A stretch of 64,000 nucleotides of DNA, taken from positions 1 to 64,000 of the forward strand of contig JAAOOA010000380.1 in assembly GCA_012861695.1 (NCBI GenBank). The letters are read 5' to 3'. This document shows, piece after piece, positions 25,950-61,545 of this stretch (its first letter is position 1; every line of letters begins with the position of its first letter). Source of the DNA: Trematomus loennbergii (taxonomy: Eukaryota > Chordata > Actinopteri > Perciformes > Nototheniidae). The notes under the pieces were generated by a model. The model saw only the letters and a list, made by a program, of their open reading frames with translations. It was not told the DNA's origin and ran no database searches. A program made the position numbers and the translations under genes.

Positions 25950-27046
25950 AGGCCTGTACTACGAAGCTGGTTCAACTTAACCTGGATATGTTGGAGTTAG
26001 CCGGTTGGCCTAAGCCAAAACATACGCGCTGGCGCTAAGCTGTACTACGACGCGGTTATCAAGTGGATCGCTCAAGCCAGCCGTGTCCTATCTAGTTAGG
26101 TGCGCGTTCACATGAAAGGGGTGGTATTTGGAGCATTCGACCAATCTCAAACATGGACAAGCGTACTGACAGCGCAGCGTCATACTTCCTGAATGAAAAG
26201 TGAACTTTAATATTAGTCAAATATGAAGAAGTTAAACTTTAAACATCCATGTCTTAAACACTTTATCCAGGATAAAAGCCACATAGCTGCACCTGCAAAG
26301 TGAATACAGCTGGTAAAAGAAAAAGTGTTTGAATGCGTACATTAACAGGTTTATGAAATCACTGCCCCGTCCAAGACACGAGTGGATCTGACTTTAATTA
26401 GGAGAATTTGACTCGAGTGTTTCGTCAACTTAATGTGTTGCTTAAAATAATACTTCTGCATACAGTATGTGACACTGTGAGTGTTGCACGGCCAGATACG
26501 GCTCAGCTGACTCAAATAAGGAAATATATGATACATTATGATGTGATATGATATGAATGATAATGGCACACATCGACGTCTGCACTCACAGTGCCGCGGA
26601 CTGTACTTAATGTTACTCTGATCCGGTTACTTATGTTGTGGCAGATATTTAAGTAAGCTTTCTTAACGCTAATATTATAATAGTCAGATTGCTCTGAAGA
26701 TGGGAGGGGATATTCTATTAATTTTCACGTTCACACAGTCAGTTGATTTTTGCCGGCTGTCTTTCCTGCAACGGCAGTTTTTCTGTATTTCCTCTATCCT
26801 GTAATATGAATTGATAGCTTTAAACTCCGCACACACGGAGCTCTGATTGGTCAGCAGGCGGTGCTTTCACTGAGTTGATCTCTTAGCCTGCCACCTAACC
26901 TGCTCCGGAGCAGGTTTGCCGCTCAGCATAAGTTACCATGGAAATCTAGCCTGCTAAAAAGAGAACCAGCGTCGTAGGACCGGAAAGCCCGAGATTTCCC
27001 AGAATTTAGCCGGCTAAGCGAAAATCCAGCTTCGTAGTACAGGCCT
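25950..27046. mobile_element. 1.1-kb PIF/Harbinger-like MITE (AGGCCTGTACTACGAAGC ends)
   Basis: Inverted ends AGGCCTGTACTACGAAGCTG at 25,950 and its complement ending at 27,046, flanked by CAG on both sides (25,947-25,949 and 27,047-27,049), fitting a 3-bp duplication. A related copy in opposite orientation lies at 59,985-63,970. No transposase was recognised. Confidence 0.78.
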
Positions 27047-27099
27047 CAGGATGAAAGGGTGCTGATTGACCCTTTAAAGGTCCAATCACTTTTCAAACA

Positions 27100-28690
27100 C
27101 ACCTGTACTAAGAAGGCCACAGGGCCAGATGGCATCTCTGCATTCCTTCTGAAGACATTTGCAGAATAACTGACATCAGCATGGTGTCCCATATTTCAAA
27201 AATCTGTTGATCTTCACACCATCCCCACCCTCTGGAAAAAATCAATAATAAACCTGTCCCCAAAAAACCTTGTCCAAAGGTAAACAATGATTTTAGGCCT
27301 ATTGCATTGACATCCATTGTCATGAAATGTTTTGAGAGGATCATGGTGCCGCTGCTAAAGAAAGAGGTTGATGTACATTTAGACCCTTTTCAGTTTGCCT
27401 ATAAGCAAGGGCGTGGCACAGACGATGCTCTAAATAGCATCACACACCTGGTCACTAAACACCTGGAAGACCCTAAGGCATATGTACGCCTACTGTTTGT
27501 GGATTTCAGCTCGGCTTTTAACACACTGCAGCCTCACATCTTGCTTCAAAAACTGATAAAGATCAGTATAAATCCTTTTATCTTGAAATGGTATTTTTCG
27601 TTTTTAACCAATCGCACACAGCATGTCAGGGTCAACAATGCCCTCTCAGAGCCCCGGACCATCAGTACAGGAGCTCCCCAGGGTTGTGTGAGCTCCCCGG
27701 TCCTCTTCACATTGTACACAAACGACTGTACGAGAATCCACCCGGAGAACTATATCATCAAATTCTAAGATGATACAGCCATCCTTGGCTTAATGCACAA
27801 AGGCAGCAGTTCATCGGCTTATCACTCTGAAATAGAGAGATTTGTGCAGTGGTGTGATTTTAACCATCTGGTGCTGAATGTGAAGAAGACTGAGGAGATG
27901 GTGTGGGACCCAAAGGCAGTGGGTGACCTTAGGCCGGTGGTTATCCACAATGAACCCATAACTCAGGTCAGCTCCTATAAGTACCTTGGTGTCCATCTAG
28001 ATAATACACTCAGCTGGAAGGCGCATGTTCAAGGTCTGTGCTCTAGACTTCAGCAGCGGTTGTACTTTCTGCGTCGACTCCGGGCTTTCGGAGTCGACCA
28101 GAAGTTCATGTTACTGTTCTATCATGCAGTGTTGGAGAGCATCATGAGGTATGGTATCACTGCCTGGTATGGTAACTTGACAGTGCAGTCAAAGTCACAG
28201 ATCGCTCGCCTGGTACAGACTGCTATGAAGATTATGGGGGTTAAAAAACACCCATCTCTCCAAAACATATACGAGCAGTCGATTATCAGACAGGCAAAAA
28301 AAATTGTGTCTGATACCCCCCACATACTCCACCCAGAATTCCAGCTCCTACCTTCTGGTAGAAGATTCAGGGTTCCCAGGAGCAGGCTGAACCGCTATAA
28401 GCACTCATTCCTACCTATGTCGATTAAGCTTCTCAACATTCACATGAAATGATATGTAGTCAAATGTAATGAAATGTACTTTTTAAATGTTGGCCATGAG
28501 GGTTATGCAATAGGTCGCCATTGTCAGTATGTACGTCTGTGTATTGTGTTTGTTCAAACGGTGTATGACTGATGATATGTGTATGTCTCTTAATGTCCAC
28601 TATGTTTGTATATGTACATGGATGCACTGCAGGACGGAGTCCAGAACAAATTTCCTTACGGGGACAATAAAGTATATCGTATCGTATCAT
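27100..28690 (+). pseudogene. 5'-truncated non-LTR retrotransposon RT (Rex1/Babar-like)
   Basis: Begins inside the RT region (KATGPDGIS near 27,110), continues through FRPIALTSIVMKCFERI, DFSSAFNTLQPH, the GAPQGC block and a thumb region ending SGRRFRVPRSRLNRYKHSFLP near 28,420. The endonuclease is missing. The catalytic F/Y-A-D-D block reads F-stop-D-D: TAA at 27,766-27,768 replaces the Ala codon. An earlier in-frame stop is near 27,165. The 3' end carries a short degenerate repeat (tatcgtatcgtatcatatca) near 28,674, typical of CR1/L2-superfamily tails. The family assignment is by motif memory. Confidence 0.85.
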
Positions 28691-29913
28691 ATCATCTCCT
28701 ATGAGTTACAAAGTTGACTAAAGCTCTCAAAACTCAATGAAAGTGTGGATCAGCAGTTTGATATGTTCACATGCTACTGTGGAGGATATCATGAGGCCTG
28801 GAGGCCATCACATGTAAAACACAATATTTATGATTGATGTAAATCAGTCAGATTTGACCCGAACACGACAGGACGGTTAAAAAACACGACTCCCAACGAG
28901 TGCCAAGTGTCCCACAGAGACAACAAAGTGATCACACACATCCATGCAGAGCAGGAGGAAGAGGAGATGAAGCTGCTGCAGCTTTCCTCAGGCTTTGATG
29001 AAGGCGAGGGATTGGGATCACCTGAGAGAGGCTCACCTGGGGACAGACAGTTAGGGGAAGAGACACACAGTAACACAGGGCTCAGAGAAACCACCTGTCA
29101 ATCATTAGCTGCTGCTTTCAGGAAGAGAGAGAGTACAGCTCTCATTCCTGTTGAGGGTTGAAGTAGAAACAGAGCTGAAACAAAGTGAAACACAGCGTCA
29201 GGTGTTCAAACATCAACACAGGTGTTACATTTCTCTGGTAGAAGCACTGCTCAGCGTTCACAGATCGGATGTTTCAGACGCTCTCTGACTCTCTTTCTGC
29301 TTTGCTTTCATTCATTATTGCTTTCATTTCAAACGCTGAGGTCAGATATGGAAACTCTTGTGTTTTATGATATAGTTTGTCCTGATAGAAGGCCTGATGT
29401 GTGCAGAGAGCTGAACTGAACCACAACACCTTCACATACGTACACATACAGAACATCATTCAATGGATATGGACTTGGTAGTGGACATCTCCTCCAAGAA
29501 CCTGATGCTTTGATAACACAGGTCTGTGTCAAATAACACACTCTCACATGACTCACTATAAAGTCAATGGCACACAGAACAGTGAGACCCTACTGCCCCC
29601 CCCCCCCCCAGACTGCAGGGTATCTGATCTGTAGCTCACTGTTACTTCCCAGAAGATTTATAATAATATATATCATATTTCTGCACCTTTAAGAAACAAA
29701 ATAGTGCAAGAGAATGGAGCACGGGACACTATGGTGCAAGTCAGATGTAGATCTATAAGTGAACTATACATGTTCTAGAGTAGGATGAGATAAATACTGA
29801 ACAGTGGAATAAGATAAAGAACCCAGTGTGTAATCCTACAGTGTGTGTGAGCAGCATGAGGACAGAGACAGCAGAATAAAGCATGTCTGCATCACAGGCA
29901 GCACAAGATCAGC
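28691..29913. other. Upstream region of the class I gene, no gene recognised
   Basis: Single-copy-looking sequence with a C-run near 29,597-29,611. Open frames of 60-96 codons lack recognisable domains. Confidence 0.5.
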
Positions 29914-29923
29914 TTTCACTTTC
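29914..29923 (+). promoter_or_regulatory. ISRE (TTTCACTTTC)
   Basis: Exact TTTCnnTTTC interferon-stimulated response element about 200 bp upstream of the class I start codon and 28 bp before the X1-like box. This order (ISRE, then X-Y module) is that of vertebrate class I promoters, suggesting interferon inducibility. Confidence 0.7.
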
Positions 29924-29950
29924 GATACACAACCTGAGTGAGCCAGATTT

Positions 29951-29994
29951 ACCGAGCAACAAGTGACGCGACGCTCAGACGGAATTCTCATTGG
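29951..29994 (+). promoter_or_regulatory. SXY-like module: X1, X2 and Y boxes
   Basis: X1-like ACCGAGCAACAAG (29,951-29,963; compare vertebrate CCTAGCAACAGATG), directly followed by X2/CRE-like TGACGCGA (29,964-29,971), and an inverted CCAAT box ATTGG (29,990-29,994). In vertebrates these bind RFX, CREB/ATF and NF-Y, and recruit NLRC5 or CIITA. An S box is not clear. The first 13 bases recur at the right window edge. Confidence 0.65.
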
Positions 29995-30119
29995 CTTCAG
30001 ACGGAGCTGGTGTTACCTCCTTCTGTGTATCTCTCTCATTGACATCCCGCTCTGCAGAAAGGACGGCTGTGTTTCTATGGATAAGGAAGCTTTCACACAG
30101 AAAGCCTCGTGAGATCAAG

Positions 30120-53996
<23,877 letters not shown>

Positions 53997-54046
53997 GGTG
54001 TTTCACATCAACTCTCCACCTGTTGTTACAGAGCTGCCCTCTTTAT

Positions 54047-54140
54047 TAGGGCTGTTCAAATGAATCGTTTCTACGATGCATTGAGACGCGGACGTGGACG
54101 ATTCTGCATCGATGCAGAGACAGAACATAATCGATTAGCG
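54047..54140. mobile_element. hAT-like MITE relic
   Basis: agggctgttcaaatgaatcg followed by gatgcattgag and tcgatgcag text, as in common fish MITEs. Only one end was recognised. Confidence 0.5.
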
Positions 54141-54643
54141 TAGTGACGTTGCTTCCGGATTTTCCGTTAGCTCACAGCAGAGTTTAGTCTCCCGTTAACT
54201 CACGGCAGCTGGAAAGTATTCTTTGTCTGACTGTCACACAGCAGCTGATAAATATTCCCCCCCCCTCCATAAGTGAATGTGTGTCAGTCTGAATTGACGC
54301 TGTTTGGCATCACAACACTGTTATGAAAGTTTCTCTGGTATAAAATGGCTGATGTTAGCATAGTGTAACAGTGTAAATAAAGAATGTTTGTTTTATTAAA
54401 TCCTGTTAAACTGGGACTACAGCCATAGTTTTTGAGCCGCAGCCGGAAGCTAGTGTTGCGCTGAATCTGCATTTACTGTTATTTTATGTTAAACTGAATG
54501 TCTTTAGATTCCATAGTGTATTACTTTTTTTAAATAATTGTACATAAACTGAGTGAGCCGTTTTCCAGCTAACTAGTTAGCCGCTAACGGTGTGAAGGAG
54601 TGCATGTGGCATGGACGTCAATGATGTGGAACTTTGCTTTGCA

Positions 54644-54711
54644 GACTGAGCAACATCCCACTGTTTATTTGGCTCAACTGTGGATGTGTGTGTTTGTCCC
54701 GTGTATTACAG
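54644..54711. repeat. 68-bp direct repeat, copy 1, bordered by splice-like signals
   Basis: gactgagcaacatcccactg through gtgtattacag. Preceded by TTTGCTTTGCAG and followed by GTATGT, like an exon. Second copy at 55,915-55,982 differs at two bases. Confidence 0.75.
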
Positions 54712-54964
54712 GTATGTTTACTTTGAGCCTGTTTTATTGAGCTGTAATTTATGTGTATTAAATATGACTGCTATATTTTGTAGTTATCACAAGATGGCAA
54801 CATAGCTTTAATTTAAACACAGTTGTAAATATTAGCTTGATCTGTGAGTACTGTTCATGTCGGTACTTACTTTAGTTCCTCTTTATTGTGACTCACAATT
54901 ACAAACCAAATTGTTTTATGTTTGTAATTGTTGTTTTTGGTTTTCTTTACATTTTTATTTAGAA

Positions 54965-55854
54965 CAGGGTTGCCAACTCTCACGCATCTGGCGTGTGACA
55001 CACGCTTTCACTCTCATTCTCACGCGGCCCTAACTATTCTCACGCCAAAAACAAGATGAACCGGCGATCGTTTTTGGCTGGTTATTTACAATGTTGAGTT
55101 GACAGCTGCTCAAGCTGTCGATTCGCTCCCTCCCCGCCCCCACCACTCTTAACAACGTTAACAGACAGCTGAGCAGTGGGAATCGACCCGTATTGCGCAT
55201 GCGCAGATCTAAGATCCAGGAGAAATGATAAAAAAGTAAAAGTCTGCTGCTTATTGTTCTACTAGGCCAAAATAGAGTCACAGAGTATATGAGAGTGAGA
55301 GTGTGTTAATTAATATATTTGGCAGTTTGGAGTAAGTCTGTAGATTTGTTTGTGTGTGTTTCATGTATAGGCCTCTCACGATAATTAATTTAGTTGGATA
55401 CATTTTCCCGGAAATTATTGCGATAAACGATAATATTGTCGGCACCGTTGTATCACCATTTTAGACCACTGACATAATGATAATATATAATAATAATTCA
55501 AGTACATTCTTTCAAACTGCTAGTCACATCCTCATGTAAATGGCAATTTATCGAGGTCAGAAAAGTTATCGAGTTCATTTTTATTTATCGTACGATAAGT
55601 CAATTAATTGCTTATCGCGACAGGCACACAATAAAACAGTGGAAACATGTGTTTGACTTTCATTAGTGAATGAAACTGTGTGCCCTTTATAGTCTGTGTC
55701 CATTATTGTGTATTTGTATATATTGTATATATATCCTATATATATGCTAAGGTCCCGCTACTGACACGATAGCAGTCATTTGGTGCGCATATGTGTAATC
55801 AAACCCATGATATCAAAATCTCACTCCAGCCAGGTACCCAAAGTTGGCAACCTG
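54965..55854. mobile_element. 890-bp hAT-type element
   Basis: Ends CAGGGTTGCCAACTCTC and complement of CAGGTTGCCAACTTTGG; perfect 8-bp duplication ATTTAGAA at 54,957-54,964 and 55,855-55,862. A further nested repeat (ctctcacgataattaattta ... aattgcttatcgcgacaggc) lies at about 55,374-55,628. No transposase. Confidence 0.88.
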
Positions 55855-55914
55855 ATTTAGAATCCTTTTTCTTACCACTATACGATAATCAGTGTCAAAA
55901 GATTCTTAGCTTCG

Positions 55915-55982
55915 GACTGAGCAACATCCCACTGTTTATTTGGCTCAACTGTGGATGTGTATGGTTGTCCCGTGTATTACAG
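55915..55982. repeat. 68-bp direct repeat, copy 2
   Basis: Same as 54,644-54,711 with two differences, but followed at once by AATAAA (55,983) instead of a donor. 55,983-56,228 shows nothing else. Confidence 0.75.
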
Positions 55983-56236
55983 AATAAAACCTGATAGATA
56001 TCTCAACCTGGCTCCTGTGGACTAATATAAAGCAACAGCAAAGCAGGACACAAGTGTTAGCATAGCAACCGAAGCTAAACTGACTATTGGCTACTTGTTG
56101 CTATCCTATTGTGGCATAAGCCGTTTTCTACAGGCACATTTTACCGGCGTATTTTTCATTATGATTCTACTTGTGATAGTCGGACATGACAACCTGTGCA
56201 GCCCATGTATTGATTCCATCCGATAGCTGCTATAAT

Positions 56237-57100
56237 CAGAGTTGGGTGTAACGCGTTACTTTGTAACACGTTACTGTAATAATATTACTTTTGTCGGTAA
56301 CGGAGTAGTGTAACGCGTTACTTTTATAATTCAGTAATCACACTGACAGACAAGAGGGGTTTCCGCCGCAGGTTTACTGTATATGTACGTAATCTGCGCG
56401 ATTTGCGCGTCCACATCTCCACGTGCAGTGCTGCATAAACATGGCAGAGTCAGCGATAACTTTCGAGGGGTGGAGGTATGCCCATTATTTTGAGTTAGTC
56501 CGAAGAATAGACAGAAATGTGACGGTGAGGTGCAAACTGTGTCCAGGCCAGAAGCTGTTATCCACTGCTGCAAACACCACGTCAAACCTCAACAAACACC
56601 TGCAAAGAACACATGCTAAGGTGAAGCTAATAGCTAAGGACCCCCGAACCCAGAGCGAGGATGTTGTGAGTGCGCCGACTCCGAAGCAGCACAAATTAGA
56701 ATTTGGAGGACCGGTAACCAAAGCAGAGATGGACAGGCTTGTAGCATCCTTCATAGTAGAGGTAATGTTGCCCATTTGCACAGTGGAATCACCATCGCAT
56801 CGTTCAGAGATATACTGCGCAAAATACAGATAGCAGGAGACAGAGGACAGCCATGGTCAGAGCTATCTGGATCAGTCTTATGCGACAAAGGAAACTGAAC
56901 TAAAGAGAACATTTGAAACTTTAGCAGTCTGCGTGATCTGCCTGCAGGGAGGGGCGGGACGGCCCTGCGAGTAAAGTAACGAGTAAAGTAACGAGTTACT
57001 TTATGTAGAGAGTAACGAAGTAGTGTAATATATTACTTTTTTTTAAAGTAATATGTAATATGTAATATATTACTTTTTTTTAGTAACGACCCCATCTCTG
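56237..57100 (+). mobile_element. 864-bp hAT element retaining a BED zinc-finger ORF
   Basis: Ends CAGAGTTGGGTGTAACGCG and complement of CAGAGATGGGGTCGTTAC; perfect 8-bp duplication GCTATAAT at 56,229-56,236 and 57,101-57,108. Subterminal gtaacgcgttac palindromes at the left and agtaatatgtaatatatta at the right. Confidence 0.92.
56441..56833 (+). CDS. BED zinc-finger N-terminal fragment of a hAT transposase
   Basis: 130 residues from ATG at 56,441: MAESAITFEGWRYAHYFELV, then VRCKLCPGQKLLSTAANTTS with C-x2-C, and NLNKHLQRTHAKV with H-x4-H, the BED finger used by hAT transposases to bind element ends. After residue about 105 the frame ends without the RNase H-like core, which an internal deletion removed. 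Could be a leftover or a DNA-binding regulator. Confidence 0.75.
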   Translation: MAESAITFEGWRYAHYFELVRRIDRNVTVRCKLCPGQKLLSTAANTTSNLNKHLQRTHAKVKLIAKDPRTQSEDVVSAPTPKQHKLEFGGPVTKAEMDRLVASFIVEVMLPICTVESPSHRSEIYCAKYR

Positions 57101-57302
57101 GCTATAATACAAAACAAAACGTCTGCCTGCTCTCCACAATGATCAATAACAGCGAACAGATGGTCAAAGTAAGGTACAAATAAACAGAATCACACGAAGC
57201 CTGGTTAGTGTTGCCTCACTTTATAAAGTGTGTTTTTTGGCCCTGGAACGGTTTGGTGGAAAAGAGGTATGAGTGGTGTTAAGAGAAGTTTGTGTTCTCT
57301 AG

Positions 57303-57558
<256 letters not shown>

Positions 57559-57887
57559 CATGTATCAGTGTAAATATTCAGCTTGTTTATGTTTGGATCC
57601 GGCCAGGTAGAAGCGAGTGATATGTTTTCCCTTTGCTAAGTTGCTCTGCATTGTTAACCCTTTCCTGTCCGTGTTTCACTTTCCAATAAAAACCCATCTC
57701 CCAAATGTCCGTCTTCTCGTCTTTCATCAACACATTTATTGTTTTCTACTTGCGTCTCAGACACTAGAGGAAAGTGGATTTGATGTGAAACTAAGATCCA
57801 ATGGTTTACTGCTTTCTAAAAAGAAACAAATGAAAATGTTCTCTAATGGAGGAACATTTAACAAAATAAAGTAACTCTGAGTCAGAG

Positions 57888-57961
57888 ATGGGGTCGTTAC
57901 TAAAAAAAGTAATATATTACATATTACTTTAAAAAAAAAGTAATATATTACACTACTTCGT
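57888..57961 (-). mobile_element. End fragment of the CAGAGATGGGG hAT element
   Basis: Reverse complement of 57,015-57,100; stops where the L2 tail begins, so the L2 insertion or a deletion truncated it. Confidence 0.75.
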
Positions 57962-59984
57962 TAAATCAAATCAAATTAAATCAAATCAAGGTTTATTTAT
58001 AAAGCACATTTAAAAGCGATTTTTGGTCGGGCCAAAGTGCTGTACATGTAATAACTACAATCACATAAAAACACATTTCTATAATCACAATAAAAGACAA
58101 TAAATTACAACGGATATTTAAAAAAAAAAAAACACAGGGAAAAGTCAGGAGTCGTGCTCTCTTGTTGGGGTGTAGCGCTGGAGGAGTTCAGCTATATAGG
58201 CCGGAGCCAGCCCATTTAGTGCTTTAAAAACAAATAAAAGGAGTTTAAAATCAATTCTGAACCGAATTGGAAGCCAGTGCAGTGAGGCCAGAATTGGGGT
58301 GATGTGGTCACGCTTTTTGTGGCCAGTGAGTAGACGTGCAGCTGCGTTCTGGACTAGCTGCAGGCGTTTAATTGACGCCTGGTCCATACCCACGTACAGA
58401 GCGTTGCAGTGGTCCAACCTCGAGGTAACAAAGGCATTAATAACCCTTTCCAGGTCCTCAAACGATAAAAACGGCTTAGTCTTGGCCAATAGTCGTATTT
58501 TAAAAAAGCAGGTTTTGACTACGCTGCTGACCTGCTTATCGAATTTAAAAGCGCTATTGAAGGTCACTCCAAGGTTCGTGACAGAGGGGAGGATATTATT
58601 TTTGAGGGAGCCCAGAATATCAACCTGGGAGGCTAGAGGTTGGGGTCCAAAAAAGATAACCTCAGTCTTGCTCTCATTGAGGTTGAGGAAATGTTGGCTC
58701 AGCCAGGATTTGATCTCTGTTAAGCAGTCCATCAATAGCTGTAATGAGTTTACATTTGAATTGAGTGGCAGATAGATCTGTACATCGTCGGCGTAGCAGT
58801 GGAAGGGGATGTTGTGTTTTGTGAGAATTGAACCTAGGGGCAGTATGTACAGTAGAAAAAGGATGGGGCCCAAAATCGAGCCTTGGGGAACCCCACAGGT
58901 AAGAGGGGCTATGGCTGAGGAGAAGGCACCTAGCTGCACTGAGAAGCTACGGTCTGTCAGGTAGGACCTGAACCATGCAAGGTCAGAGCCTGTGATGCCA
59001 GCGGACTGTTCAAGCCGTGACAGCAGGATGCTATGGTCCACAGTGTCGAAGGCAGCTGTCAGGTCTAACAGCACCAAGACAGCTGGGCTACCTGAGTCGG
59101 CGGCTAGGAGCAGATCATTAAAAACTCTTAAAAGGGCTGTGCATGGGTTTGAAGCCAGACTGAAACTTTTCATGGATGCCATGCATGGTTAAAAAAGACT
59201 GCAGCTGGGCGTAGACTACTGCTCCAGGGCTTTTGATAAAAAAGGTAGCTGGGAGATGGGCCTAAAATTTGCGAGAATGGAAGGGTCGAGATTTTTCTTT
59301 TTAAGTAGTGGCTTAACCACGGCATGTTTGAAGGCAGCTGGGACACATCCTGAGCTAAGAGAGGTGTTTAAAAGTAATAAAATACTTGCTCCAACTGATC
59401 AAAAACATCTCTGAGAAGGCGAGAGGGAATGCTGTCTGAGGTGCAGTTTGTCGGCCGCAGGTGCTTGACTACATCCGAGAGAGAAGAGAGGGATACAGGC
59501 TCAAAGTGGTCGAGGACAGCAGGGCACAGAAAAGGAGCAGGATCTGGGGTAGCACTAGTGTGGGCTAGCCTAAGAGCAGATACTTTTTCAATAAAAAATT
59601 AAGAAACTTATCACAGAGAGTAGTCGATGGGACAATTGAAGAAACATCACAGGGATTAATGATCAAGTTGAGGACATTAAAAAGAACCTGAGGTTTATGG
59701 CTGTTTTTGGAGATGAACAGAGAAATGTGCTCTGTTTTGGCTGCTTTGACTGCCGTCTGGTAGTCAGAAAGGCAAGCACGAAGGATTTCTAGGAGACATG
59801 GAGTTTATCCTTTTTCCATTTTCTCTCTGCACGCCTGCAGCGCGTGAGAGCACGAGTACAGTCATTGAGCCACGGCTCTGATAGAACTTTGGTGCGTCTA
59901 AGCGTAAAAGGAGCAGCAGAAGCTCCTCTAAGATCCTTATTTTGTGTGTGTGTAACCAAAAACATTATCATCGCCAGAGGCCAG
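57962..59984 (-). mobile_element. L2-type LINE, 5'-truncated
   Basis: 3' tail on the left: (AAATC)n then aaggtttatttataaagcac. Reverse transcriptase in the middle; upstream linker (EPWLNDCTRALTRCRRAERK WKKDK) at 59,790-59,900. The endonuclease is missing, with the 5' end near 59,984 where a MITE begins. Confidence 0.85.
58145..59182 (-). pseudogene. L2 reverse transcriptase, long open part with YADD
   Basis: 345-codon open stretch: DLTAAFDTVDHSILLSRL, CGVPQGSILGPILFLLYI, HCYADDVQIYLPL, LNESKTEVIFFGP, VTNLGVTFNSAFKFD, NAFVTSRLDHCNALYVGMD, RLQLVQNAAARLLTGHKKRD and TPILASLHWLPIRFRIDFKL. The YADD catalytic motif is intact. Upstream parts (59,183-59,900) continue the protein only in shifted frames, with an in-frame stop near 59,380, so the copy cannot make the full enzyme. 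Plus-strand frames here are shadows. Confidence 0.88.
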
Positions 59985-61340
59985 GGGCCTATACTACGAA
60001 GCAAGATTTTCGTTTAGCAAGCTAACTTCGGGGTTTCCGGTCCTACGAAGCTGGTTCACTTCTTAGCGGGCTAGATAACTTATTCTGAACGGCTATCCTC
60101 CGGAGCAGGATAGGTTCCAGGATAAAAGCACTGCCTGCTGACCAATCAGAGCTCAGTGTGCGGATTTTAAAAGCGATCAATTCATATGACAGGAGGAGAA
60201 AGGAAATACAGTTTAAACTGCCGTTGCAGTAAAGACGGCCGGCCAAAATCACCGACTGTGTGAGCGTGAAAATTAATAGAATATCCCCTCCCATCTTCAG
60301 AGCAATCTGACTATTATAACATTAGTGTTAAGAAAGCTTACTTACATATCTGCCACAACATAAGTAACCGGATCAGAGTAACATTACGTACAGTCCGCGG
60401 CACTGTGAGTGCAGACGTCGTTGTGTCACATTATCATTCATATCACATGATATCACATCATAATGTATCATATATTTCCTTATTTGAGTCAGCTTCTTGA
60501 GCCGTATCTGGCGTGCAACACTCACAGTGTCACATACTGTATGCGGAAGTATTATTTTAAGCAACACATTAAGTTGACGAAACACTCGAGTCAATGTAAT
60601 TAAAGTCAGATCGTGTCTTAGACGGGGCAGTGATTTCATAAAAGCAGGGTTCGAGTTATGTGGGAGCCAATGGGAGCTGAGCTCCCATAAGGAGGGGTCT
60701 GAGCTCCCACGGACCCAGTGAAATCATACATCTGTGGGGTCGCTAATACATTACCAACAACCATTATTTTAATCACAAATAATGCATGTGTCAATGTAAT
60801 GAGTATTATTGAAAAGAAAAACATGTTTTCCAAAAGAACAACGCATCTCTTGAATAACAATATGCCTGCGCTGCACCTCCAAGGTGCGCAATACTTTATT
60901 GCACAATCTATGCCTGTGAGCGTGCTGCGCGAGCCGAGATGATGTGTGTGTGCGTAGTTGAACCTTTTCATACAGGGCCGTGGTAAGTAGGGGTGCTGAG
61001 GGTGCTGCAGCACCCCCTGATGGAGGACAGGGAATCTGCACGTCCACAAGATTAAATGGAAATATAATACAAATATAATACAAAAAAAAACGAATTTTCG
61101 GCCTTGATGTTCACATTCATAATTAAGTAAAGATAACACCCTTTTCACCCCGGTTACATTTTCCATGTGCCCTGAGAGGCTCAGTGAGGTAAAGGACTCT
61201 GAGTGTTTAGATAGTTCACTTTAGTCTAAGTTATCTCAGTGTGTCTCAAACGGTTTGGTCAATTTATGTAAACAAATATTTCCAAGGCACACCTTTATAA
61301 TTATTAGGATAAATAAAAACAGGTTTGAAATCATTCCAAT

Positions 61341-61545
61341 GTATACTATAGGACAGTAAACCAACAATATCCTTTAAAACTGGAGAGATTAAAAAATATG
61401 GATGAATAAATAAATGTTAACTGGTAAAATAAGATATAATTGAACCAGCAAAAATCTTGCCTAGGGCAGCAAATTGGTCAGAACCGGCCTGGTGTCATCC
61501 TCACAGCACCCTCCATTTGAAACATGTTCCCACGGCTATGTACAA
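61341..61545 (+). repeat. ~200-bp direct repeat, first copy
   Basis: tatactataggacagtaaac through cccacggctatgt; second copy at 62,809-63,005 with few changes and a short deletion. Confidence 0.9.

Noticed and set aside
28828..29161. Opposing 84-88 codon frames upstream of the class I gene
   Set aside because: No domain, no splice or promoter context, and no match to class I exons.
58299..58775. 158-codon plus-strand frame
   Set aside because: Antisense of the L2 reverse transcriptase, which carries YADD and other conserved motifs.
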